From Sphingobacterium lumbrici (GTDB taxonomy: Bacteria > Bacteroidota > Bacteroidia > Sphingobacteriales > Sphingobacteriaceae): a stretch of DNA of 64,000 nt. Below the pieces are notes generated by a model. The model saw only the letters and a list, made by a program, of their open reading frames with translations. It did not search any database and was not told where the DNA came from. Location of the stretch: positions 124,001-188,000 of the forward strand of contig NZ_SRZY01000023.1 in assembly GCF_006476045.1 (NCBI RefSeq). Direction: 5' to 3'. Below are positions 9,733 to 17,345 of this stretch, in pieces; the first letter of the stretch is position 1, and every line of letters starts with the position of its first letter. The translations under genes and the position numbers were made by a program.

Positions 9733-9749
9733 GCATTTTTTCTAAAAGC

Positions 9750-10028
9750 TTATTTGATGATATCACGTAAACCTAAGCCTTTGATAATGGCACGGTATCT
9801 TTCGATATCTTTTTTGTACAGGTAAGCTAATAATGAACGACGTTTACCTACTAATTTTTGAAGTGAACGTTGTGTGTTAAAGTCTTTTCTGTTTTTTTTC
9901 AAATGCTCTGTTAAGTGAGCAATTCTTTTAGTAAATAAAGCTACTTGTCCTTCTGCAGAACCTGTGTTTACTGCTGCACCTGCAAATTCTTCGAAGATAC
10001 CAGCTTTGTACTCTTTACTTAAATACAT
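9750..10028 (-). CDS. rpsO: 30S ribosomal protein S15
   Basis: Small-subunit protein that binds 16S rRNA early in assembly. The 92 residues show the S15 signature region: Gly-Ser-Ala-Glu-Gly-Gln-Val-Ala, Leu-Thr-Glu-His-Leu, and Arg-Arg-Ser-Leu-Leu-Ala-Tyr-Leu. It is a few residues longer than the common 88-89. Monocistronic by its own promoter and terminator, with pnp downstream on the same strand. Confidence 0.98.
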   Translation of the reverse strand: MYLSKEYKAGIFEEFAGAAVNTGSAEGQVALFTKRIAHLTEHLKKNRKDFNTQRSLQKLVGKRRSLLAYLYKKDIERYRAIIKGLGLRDIIK

Positions 10029-10072
10029 CTCTTGAATAATATTAAAGCGTTAAAAATTTAATTAATTGGATG

Positions 10073-10104
10073 CAAAGATAGGAGTAATAAGTCAAAAATC
10101 AAAA
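10073..10104 (-). promoter_or_regulatory. Promoter of rpsO
   Basis: Minus strand: TTTTG (10104-10100), 19 bases, then TATCTTTG (10080-10073), an exact TAnnTTTG match. It predicts a leader of about 40 bases. Confidence 0.7.
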
Positions 10105-10180
10105 GTAAAAAGCAATAAAAGTCAATCACTTAATTAAGACACTAGCAACCAACTCCTGTCTCCTAATTTGTAATTCACAA

Positions 10181-11392
10181 TTATACTTTAACATAAATCC
10201 CCTTCTTGTCCAACCCATAGCATATTGCCCACATCAGCACAAGAAAACAAAGAGAATACACAAAGGATCCTATTTCGGGTGGCCCTGGAATTTCAGCACA
10301 CACATTTCGGTAAAACCAAGTAAGTGCAGTTATATAGTTCGGTTCACCATTCGCACCTATTCCATCCGCAATACGAAACAAACCGAGAAAACGCGGCAGC
10401 AAACCACTTAACACAAATATAAACAACGGATTTCTACCGAATACATCAAAAAACTGCGTTAATTTATTTTTTACGCCCTGTACCTCAATATACCAAATCA
10501 TCCCTCCAATTGTCATTATACCCAGTCCGGTGGCATATAACACATACGAACTCGTCCATATTTTCTTATTTATCGGAAAACCCAGCGACCATACCCATCC
10601 AGATATAAGAAGGATAAATCCTGTTACCAAGAGTCCGGACAGCAATTTAAAATGAGGTTCTTTACTTGTTGAGACTTTCGTCCACAACCAATTTACCTGT
10701 CCTTGATTTTTGATATACACACCTGCTAAATAGCCAAAAACAACTTGCACAATCGCAGGCAAAGTACTCGCTAAACCTTCCGGATCAAACGGCACCCCCT
10801 CGCCTTTGTACACATGTGCGACCCCTAAGATTTTTTTATCAATATCTGTTCCAAACCAGCCTTCCAGAGAATACGGATCTGCTCCACCCAAAAAAGCGCA
10901 AAAAGCCCAATAACCCAACAGAATTGCCGCTGAAATATAAATTAACATGCGGGGCCTAAAATAGTAAACCAAGATAGATGCGAAAAAATAGGCGACAGCA
11001 ATCCGTTGTAATACACCAAAGATTCGTACACCTTTAGTAGGATCCATACTATTAATCCATTCTTTGAAATACAATTCATTACCTACCCAGGTCACAAATG
11101 GCCACCAATTCAGGAATAGCCCAATTGCAAAAATAAGTACTGATCTTTTGATTACTTTCTTCCAGAACGCAGCAGCCCCTGTTTCTTGCAATCTAGGGAT
11201 CACAAAAGACATCGCATTTCCCACTGCAAATAGAAAAAATGGAAACACCAGATCGGTTGGCGAACAACCATGCCAGGGAACATGGGTTAACGGCTTAAAC
11301 ATGTGCCCCCATGTTCCCGGGTTATTTACCAAGATCATCAAAGCCACAGTGCCACCCCTAAATACGTCCAAAGAATAATAACGTTGTTTCAT
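10181..11392 (-). CDS. HGSNAT/NagX-like polytopic membrane acyltransferase (DUF5009/DUF1624)
   Basis: A 403-residue protein with about ten hydrophobic segments. It opens Arg-Tyr-Tyr-Ser-Leu-Asp-Val-Phe-Arg-Gly and has Trp-His-Gly-Cys-Ser-Pro-Thr-Asp-Leu-Val-Phe-Pro-Phe-Phe-Leu-Phe (about 40-55), typical of heparan-alpha-glucosaminide N-acetyltransferase relatives. That family transfers acetyl groups from cytosolic acetyl-CoA to amino sugars across a membrane; bacterial NagX members occur with GlcNAc and chitin genes. Its position beside a GlcNAc- and fucose-related region fits a role in amino-sugar handling, but this is inferred. It is transcribed divergently from the ROK remnant. Confidence 0.8.
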   Translation of the reverse strand: MKQRYYSLDVFRGGTVALMILVNNPGTWGHMFKPLTHVPWHGCSPTDLVFPFFLFAVGNAMSFVIPRLQETGAAAFWKKVIKRSVLIFAIGLFLNWWPFVTWVGNELYFKEWINSMDPTKGVRIFGVLQRIAVAYFFASILVYYFRPRMLIYISAAILLGYWAFCAFLGGADPYSLEGWFGTDIDKKILGVAHVYKGEGVPFDPEGLASTLPAIVQVVFGYLAGVYIKNQGQVNWLWTKVSTSKEPHFKLLSGLLVTGFILLISGWVWSLGFPINKKIWTSSYVLYATGLGIMTIGGMIWYIEVQGVKNKLTQFFDVFGRNPLFIFVLSGLLPRFLGLFRIADGIGANGEPNYITALTWFYRNVCAEIPGPPEIGSFVYSLCFLVLMWAICYGLDKKGIYVKV

Positions 11393-11538
11393 TATGTAGA
11401 ATTTGTCACCTACGAAGATACCTCGGTATTTTTATAGGTTAATATTGTAATGACGAATATAATACTTTTTAAAATCGGATGAAAGAATAAGTTTTTTGAT
11501 GATTTCTTTAAAAAACTTTATAAAAAAAAACAAAAGTA

Positions 11539-11571
11539 TTTTGAAGTTTAATTTATTTTAACATATCTTTA
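11539..11571 (+). promoter_or_regulatory. Candidate promoter for the ROK remnant / second susCD operon
   Basis: TTTTG at 11539-11543, 20 bases, then TATCTTTA at 11564-11571 (one mismatch to TAnnTTTG). It would give a leader of about 20 bases to the ATG at 11596 and could drive the susC/susD genes downstream. Confidence 0.45.
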
Positions 11572-11595
11572 ACATAGTTTTTAAATTAATGCCCA

Positions 11596-12054
11596 ATGAA
11601 CCTTGAGTTATCCATTTTAAAAAGTCTATATTTTACGAATCCGCAATCCATAGCTGATTTAAGCAGCAATATTGGAAAAAGTGTTCCTAATATTAAGAAG
11701 ACAGTCGATAATCTACTAGATGCGGCGATAAGTGGTTATCAAATTGCTATTGAGGCTATCAACAAAATCGGGTATATGCTAGGAAAGGGTGTAGCCACGT
11801 TAATGCACATCATCAATCCGGCAAAAATAATAATAAGCGGTAGAGGCGCAAAAGCGGGGGCTGTATTATCTCATCAGATTCAAAGTGCTGTACTAGAATT
11901 CAGCATCCATAGGCTATCCGAAGACACAACAGTCGAAATATCAAAACTAAAAAACGCACAACGTTTGGGTGCTGCCTGCATCGCAGTAGAACACTCCGAA
12001 TGGAAAGATTTAAAATTAGATGATTCTATTAACTTAACACAACAAACACAATGA
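11596..12054 (+). pseudogene. ROK-family transcriptional repressor with in-frame internal deletion
   Basis: 152 residues where ROK repressors usually have about 400. Residues 1-42 form a winged-helix start (Ile-Leu-Lys-Ser-Leu-Tyr-Phe, then Ile-Ala-Asp-Leu-Ser with Gly-Lys-Ser-Val-Pro-Asn-Ile-Lys-Lys as the recognition helix). From about residue 43 the sequence jumps to the final ROK segment: Ala-Ile-Glu-Ala-Ile-Asn-Lys-Ile-Gly-Tyr, Ile-Ile-Asn-Pro-Ala-Lys-Ile-Ile-Ile-Ser-Gly-Arg-Gly, Leu-Gly-Ala-Ala-Cys-Ile-Ala. The central sugar/ATP-binding domain, some 240 residues, is missing but the frame is kept. Its stop overlaps the susC start as ATGA. It is either a decayed repressor or a minimal DNA-binding protein that no longer senses sugar. 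Confidence 0.75.
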
Positions 12055-15000
12055 GCAAATTTTACCTAAAAAGCTGCTATTTATCGTTGTTCATGCTCCT
12101 GAGCATAACGACTTTATTTGCACAACAATCTGTTACGGGAACAGTAACAGATGCGAACGGGATAATTCCCGATGTAACAGTAAGTGTACCCGGAACGTCA
12201 AGGGTTACACAAACAGATGCCAACGGCCGATACCGTATCCAAGCGACAAACGGTGAAAAATTACGTTTTTCCATAATTGGCTATGCTCCTCAAGAACGAA
12301 CTGTTTCAGGAACAACCTTAAATGTTACGCTACAGAAAGAAGAAGAGTCTATTGATGAAGTGGTGATAACGGCTCTTGGTATTAAGCGAGAAAAAAGATC
12401 GATAGGTTATGCAACTGCAACAATAACCGCAGATGACCTAACCAAAGCAGGCGCTACTGAAAACCCATTTCTTGCAATGTATGGTAAAGCCGCTGGTGTA
12501 GGTGTTAATATCGGTTCAGGTGGCCCTACAGCAGGGGTTAACATCCGGATTCGTGGCGCAGCCGGATTGGAATCAGGCACAAATACCCGCCCTCTGTTTG
12601 TGGTAGATGGAGTACCTATGTATGATGAAAGTTCTTCCATGGAGTCGAGAGGCTATGATCCACTAAATTCATTCGATTTGGGGTCAGGCATCAACGATCT
12701 TAATGCGGAGGACATTGAATCCATCGAAATCTTAAAAGGTGCAAAAGCCACCGTACTCTATGGTAGTCAAGCGCTTAACGGAGTCGTATTGATCACCACA
12801 AAAAGCGGACGCAAAACAAGGGGGCTTGGTATCACTATCAACCAACAATTGAGCGTAGACAAACCATTTACTTTTATCGACTTCCAAAACGAATTTGGAT
12901 CGGGTGCCTCTACAAATGACCTGCAATACATCAATATCAATGGCAATGATATTCGTAGACTACCTTTAAGCAGGTATAGCTTTGGCCCGCGATTCGATAA
13001 TAGCCAGATCGCACTTTATGATAGCACGATGAGTACCTATAAGGCATATCCAAACAATTTTATTGATTTCTTTGATAATGCAGTAAACAATCGTACGAAT
13101 ATTGCTGTTGCTGGCGGCGGTGAGATCGGGAGTGCGAGGGCTTCCTATACGACCAATACGTATAATGATATTTTACCGGGCTTTAATCAAAAGCAGCATA
13201 CTTTTAGCTTTAATGGTAATTTTCAGCCCTCCTCTTTTGCTAATTTCGAATTTGTTAACAATCTATATAGTGTTAACACCAACAACCGTAGGCCAAATAT
13301 CCAACAATGGGTTGCGACCGGCTTAAACAGAGATTACGACTATAATTGGATGCGTGAATTTTATCATGATGCGGACGGCTTTCGGAAGGACTTAGAGCCC
13401 TGGGGATTAGCTGGTGGTTCTCCCGGATTCTGGCCCAATGCCGTATCTAATGTCCTTTGGGAACAGAACGACAATAATGATAATGATAAGAAGTTTCACT
13501 TAGTAAGTTCTATCAGAACAACGCTTCAGTTCACTTCGAAATTGTCTTTTATAGGTCAGGCATCTATAGACTATACCAATACTGATTTTGTGACACAAAA
13601 TAAAATAACCCGCCTGAATCCAGTAAGAACGGGAGGCGGATATAGATGGACGAAAAGAAATGTGTCGGTACAGAACTATCAAGGTTTGATAAAATATGAC
13701 GATACCTTTGGCGATGATTGGTCACTTTTTGGTTTCATAGGAAGCGCCTATCAAAAGATAACTGACAACAACATGTACACCTCAACAGGTAATATGGGCT
13801 TACTATATCCTGATTGGTTCTCATTAAACAATGCCGACATTGCGAATTGGCCGACTGCAGGTGCAAGAGGTATGGTCATGGGTAATGGCCGGGGATCAGA
13901 TGTATTATACAGCATGCTCGGCTCGGCTACGCTATCTTACAAAAACAAACATTATTTAGAGATACAAGCAAGGAATGACTGGAATTCTACGCTTCAATCG
14001 CCCAACAATTCCTACTTCTACCCGGGATTATCCTATACATGGAACTTTTCAGATGATATTGTTATTCCTGAACTACAACACGGTAGACTTCGACTTGCAT
14101 GGGCCGATGTCGGTGGTGGCCCTTACACTGCAACAGGCGATCGCTATTTTGCCAATAACATCTTTAGCGTAGGTCAGCTCCCTTATTCGTATGGTCCGGT
14201 AACAGTAACCCCTCCTTCCTCACTGTTTCTGGAAATGATAAAACCATTCCGTAAGCGAGAGGTCGAAATTGGTTTTAACACCAGATGGTTTGAAAGAAGC
14301 CGATTGGAAGTTGATTTTTCCTTCTATAACAACAATACTTACAACCAGATTGTATCCCAACCTCTGTCGGCATCAACCGGATATTCTTCGGCAAAGATCA
14401 ATACGGGTAATTTAAGAAACTGGGGAACAGAGGTATTTATTAAAGCTGCTCCAATGGCAAGCGAAAAATTCAGATGGGACGTAACACTTACAGCTGCAAA
14501 TCAATTCTCAAAAGTTATCGACCTCTATCCGGGCATTACACAGAAATATATCACGGGTAATTCCGGATTTCAAGTGTTTGCTGAAGAGGGCAAGCGTATA
14601 GGCGAAATAAAAGCCTACGACTACCGCAGGGATGATAGCGGCAATAGAATAGTAGGTGCCAATGGTCTGTACCAGCTTTCTGACGATGTAACTTATATTG
14701 GCAAAAATGTAAATCCGGATGTTTTCGGAGGAATCATGAACGACTTCTTCATGAAAGGGTTCAATTTCCACATTGCATTAGACTATAAATTCGGTGGCTC
14801 CGTATTCTCTTATACCAATAATTACTTAATGGGTACAGGAGTAATTAAACAGAGTCTATTTGGTCGTGACGAACAAACAGGAGGTATCGCATATTATATA
14901 GACAACAATGGTAACAAAATTCGTACGGAACACAGCGCGCAAGCTCCTTCGGCCTCGGCAGATGGAATTATATACCATGACGGTATCATCCTTGACGGGG

Positions 15001-15353
15001 TAAAAGCGACAGCCAACGGATACGAAAATAACGACATTATCGTTAGCGCGCCAGCTTACTATTCAACTTATATCAATGATATGGGAACTTCATGGCCACC
15101 TGACAGGTTGTTCAAAAATGACTATATTAAACTAAGGGAACTAGCTATCTCTTATACCATACCACAAAAAATGTCTGAAAGAATGAAATTGCAAAAGTTA
15201 ACACTGACTGCTGCTGCGAGAAACCTGGGTTATCTTTACAAGACTATACCTAATATAGATCCGGAAGGAACACTTGGCGCACAATCATATATTGAGAATT
15301 CCTTTTATCCTTCAGTTCGGACATTTACGTTTGGTGTCAATGTAAGTTTCTAA
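12051..15353 (+). CDS. SusC/RagA-family TonB-dependent outer-membrane transporter (second pair)
   Basis: 1100 residues: signal peptide (1-25, ending Phe-Ala-Gln), carboxypeptidase-regulatory-like domain (about 28-100), Ile-Asp-Glu-Val-Val-Ile-Thr-Ala-Leu-Gly-Ile at the SusC signature, plug with Ile-Arg-Ile-Arg-Gly-Ala and Phe-Val-Val-Asp-Gly-Val (about 115-240), then the barrel. The start codon overlaps the stop of the ROK remnant (ATGA), so translation is probably coupled to it. With the following SusD, esterase and fucosidase it forms a polysaccharide-utilisation-like locus; a fucosylated oligosaccharide is the best guess for its cargo. Confidence 0.95.
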   Translation: MSKFYLKSCYLSLFMLLSITTLFAQQSVTGTVTDANGIIPDVTVSVPGTSRVTQTDANGRYRIQATNGEKLRFSIIGYAPQERTVSGTTLNVTLQKEEESIDEVVITALGIKREKRSIGYATATITADDLTKAGATENPFLAMYGKAAGVGVNIGSGGPTAGVNIRIRGAAGLESGTNTRPLFVVDGVPMYDESSSMESRGYDPLNSFDLGSGINDLNAEDIESIEILKGAKATVLYGSQALNGVVLITTKSGRKTRGLGITINQQLSVDKPFTFIDFQNEFGSGASTNDLQYININGNDIRRLPLSRYSFGPRFDNSQIALYDSTMSTYKAYPNNFIDFFDNAVNNRTNIAVAGGGEIGSARASYTTNTYNDILPGFNQKQHTFSFNGNFQPSSFANFEFVNNLYSVNTNNRRPNIQQWVATGLNRDYDYNWMREFYHDADGFRKDLEPWGLAGGSPGFWPNAVSNVLWEQNDNNDNDKKFHLVSSIRTTLQFTSKLSFIGQASIDYTNTDFVTQNKITRLNPVRTGGGYRWTKRNVSVQNYQGLIKYDDTFGDDWSLFGFIGSAYQKITDNNMYTSTGNMGLLYPDWFSLNNADIANWPTAGARGMVMGNGRGSDVLYSMLGSATLSYKNKHYLEIQARNDWNSTLQSPNNSYFYPGLSYTWNFSDDIVIPELQHGRLRLAWADVGGGPYTATGDRYFANNIFSVGQLPYSYGPVTVTPPSSLFLEMIKPFRKREVEIGFNTRWFERSRLEVDFSFYNNNTYNQIVSQPLSASTGYSSAKINTGNLRNWGTEVFIKAAPMASEKFRWDVTLTAANQFSKVIDLYPGITQKYITGNSGFQVFAEEGKRIGEIKAYDYRRDDSGNRIVGANGLYQLSDDVTYIGKNVNPDVFGGIMNDFFMKGFNFHIALDYKFGGSVFSYTNNYLMGTGVIKQSLFGRDEQTGGIAYYIDNNGNKIRTEHSAQAPSASADGIIYHDGIILDGVKATANGYENNDIIVSAPAYYSTYINDMGTSWPPDRLFKNDYIKLRELAISYTIPQKMSERMKLQKLTLTAAARNLGYLYKTIPNIDPEGTLGAQSYIENSFYPSVRTFTFGVNVSF

Positions 15354-15371
15354 TCTCAAAAGAAAACAAAA

Positions 15372-17138
15372 ATGAAAAAGTTAATTATATATCTATTAGT
15401 AGCATGCACAACATTCGTAAGCTGCCAAAAAAAACTTGAAGACGAGTTTGCTAATCCGGAGATTTACGATAAAACCGGTAATTTGTTTAGTGGACTTTTT
15501 ACTTCCACTTTATACCAATGGAAATTTTATGTGCAAGACTACGGTGAGTGGTGGTGGGAAATAGCAGGAAGTGGTGCCATGGGAGTTTCCGGTTATTCAC
15601 AAATTGCACAACGTTACATAACAGATCGATACGCATGGTATAGCTTGTATGATGACTTATCAGGCGTTGATGGTTTTGGAAGTGAGGGCCAGCTTTGGCA
15701 AAATAGAATGAGGGCTTTCTATGAACGTGCAAATGCTTGGGCTGTCATAAAAGACAACATCGGAAAAGTCTCAGGTCAGGAGCTTGATGATAATATCATT
15801 TATTTTCATCTGGTTACCGTGATAAAAGACTATGCGGCTTTGCTGACTGTAGATTTTTATAATTCCATCCCCTATTCGGAAGCCTTCAGGGGAAGTGAAA
15901 AGCTATTTTTCCCTAAATACGATGATCCAAAAGAAATATATGTAAGCGTATTGAATGATCTTGAACATATTGCGCAAGAATTGCCTTCCGTCTACGCACA
16001 AATGAGCTCGTCGGCTGTCGCCACTTTTGCCAATCAGGATATTGCATTCCGCGGGGATATTAACAAATGGGTGCAGTATATCAACGCACTAAGGTTAAAA
16101 TATGCATTACGCATCTCAGGAGTCGAAGAAGCTGTCGCTAAGCAACACATTAGTGCCGTATTAAATTCAAATGCACTACCTACAGCTGACATGACATGGC
16201 GGATGCCTTATGATTTAGATGTTCGAGGCGGAGGCGAGTGGGTTAGGGGCTTGAACGAAGCATGGCCCGGCACCTTTATCCCGAATATTATTATGCGACG
16301 AATGAATCATGGCGATACAAAATACGAACCTGGTGTCGATGACCCCAGATTACCTGTTATCGCTCTTCCGACTAAACATAGTGACTTCGAAAACAACATA
16401 GGTGATTATCAAGGTGTCAGTATGGATGCAGATGCCCAAAAACCAATCTATAATGGCGGAGAGCAATATTATGTCGGGGGGCCAACCGGATCGTTAGCAG
16501 ATCATTTTAATCAAAATTCAAGATCGATGTATAATTTCGCGACTATCACCCTGAACAAATATTTCCCGGTTTACATGATGACAAAAGCGGAAGTTGATCT
16601 AATTCTTGCGGAAATTGCACTCAAAGGGCTTGGCAATACCGGAAAAAGCGCTGAAAACCATATCAAGGACGCTATAAATAATTCGACAGATTTTTGGTAC
16701 GCCAGAAAAGCGGAGAGCAATTATGTTACAGATAATAAAATCAGTTACCCACTATTGGATCCCGAAAAGCCAAATGCGACGACCATTAATACTTATGCGA
16801 CCTTCATTGCAAATCGGTATAGCAGCAAATCCAATATCGAAGATAAGATGGAGATCATCATGCAACAAAAGTTCATACATCTTAACATTATGTGTCCCTA
16901 CGAACTATGGACCGAGCTAAGGAGAACACGTCATCCAAAATTAGAACCCATGACCTTTGCAGGAAAAGTCATGACCCCTCTACCCGAACGGTTGAGGTAC
17001 CCAACCGCAGAGCAACAGAATAACCCCGATAACTATGCTACTGTGCGGGATCAGGATAATTTTACTTCTCCAATTTTTTGGGTTCCTCAATCTTTGAGAA
17101 ATATTAACCCTTATTGGTCAGACTATAATTATGAGTAG
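15372..17138 (+). CDS. SusD-like outer-membrane lipoprotein (SusD/RagB superfamily)
   Basis: 588 residues with a lipoprotein signal (Met-Lys-Lys-Leu-Ile, hydrophobic core, Val-Ser-Cys at 17-19). The N-terminal region with several Trp and Tyr residues and the later Thr-Lys-Ala-Glu-Val-Asp-Leu-Ile-Leu-Ala-Glu-Ile-Ala and Gln-Gln-Lys-Phe-Ile-His-Leu segments suit the SusD-like subgroup that has longer loops. It starts 18 bases after susC and would be its ligand-binding lid. The many aromatic residues near the N-terminus are typical of carbohydrate-binding members. Confidence 0.9.
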   Translation: MKKLIIYLLVACTTFVSCQKKLEDEFANPEIYDKTGNLFSGLFTSTLYQWKFYVQDYGEWWWEIAGSGAMGVSGYSQIAQRYITDRYAWYSLYDDLSGVDGFGSEGQLWQNRMRAFYERANAWAVIKDNIGKVSGQELDDNIIYFHLVTVIKDYAALLTVDFYNSIPYSEAFRGSEKLFFPKYDDPKEIYVSVLNDLEHIAQELPSVYAQMSSSAVATFANQDIAFRGDINKWVQYINALRLKYALRISGVEEAVAKQHISAVLNSNALPTADMTWRMPYDLDVRGGGEWVRGLNEAWPGTFIPNIIMRRMNHGDTKYEPGVDDPRLPVIALPTKHSDFENNIGDYQGVSMDADAQKPIYNGGEQYYVGGPTGSLADHFNQNSRSMYNFATITLNKYFPVYMMTKAEVDLILAEIALKGLGNTGKSAENHIKDAINNSTDFWYARKAESNYVTDNKISYPLLDPEKPNATTINTYATFIANRYSSKSNIEDKMEIIMQQKFIHLNIMCPYELWTELRRTRHPKLEPMTFAGKVMTPLPERLRYPTAEQQNNPDNYATVRDQDNFTSPIFWVPQSLRNINPYWSDYNYE

Positions 17139-17180
17139 AACAACTAATCCTGAAAAACGCTATATAGGATAAACAACCCC

Positions 17181-17218
17181 ATTAAGCAGTAGTAATTAAT
17201 AATTTACTACTGCTTAAT
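17181..17218 (+). terminator. Hairpin terminator after the second susCD pair
   Basis: Perfect 15-bp stem (17181-17195 with 17204-17218), 8-base loop, 43 bases after the susD stop. No U tract follows, so it could also act as a processing or stability element between susD and the esterase gene. Confidence 0.6.
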
Positions 17219-17345
17219 CATTTAAGACGAAAGAGCTTATATCTAGCAAAAGACAGGTATATTGGCACCTGCAAGAAAAATATGTTACTCCGATCGCTGA
17301 TTATTCGTATATTAATACGTGTTGAAAAAATTATATCATTATTTC

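Noticed and set aside
17319..17345. GTG start extending the esterase N-terminus by nine residues
   Set aside because: The ATG at 17346 begins exactly at a conventional signal peptide; the extension would weaken it.
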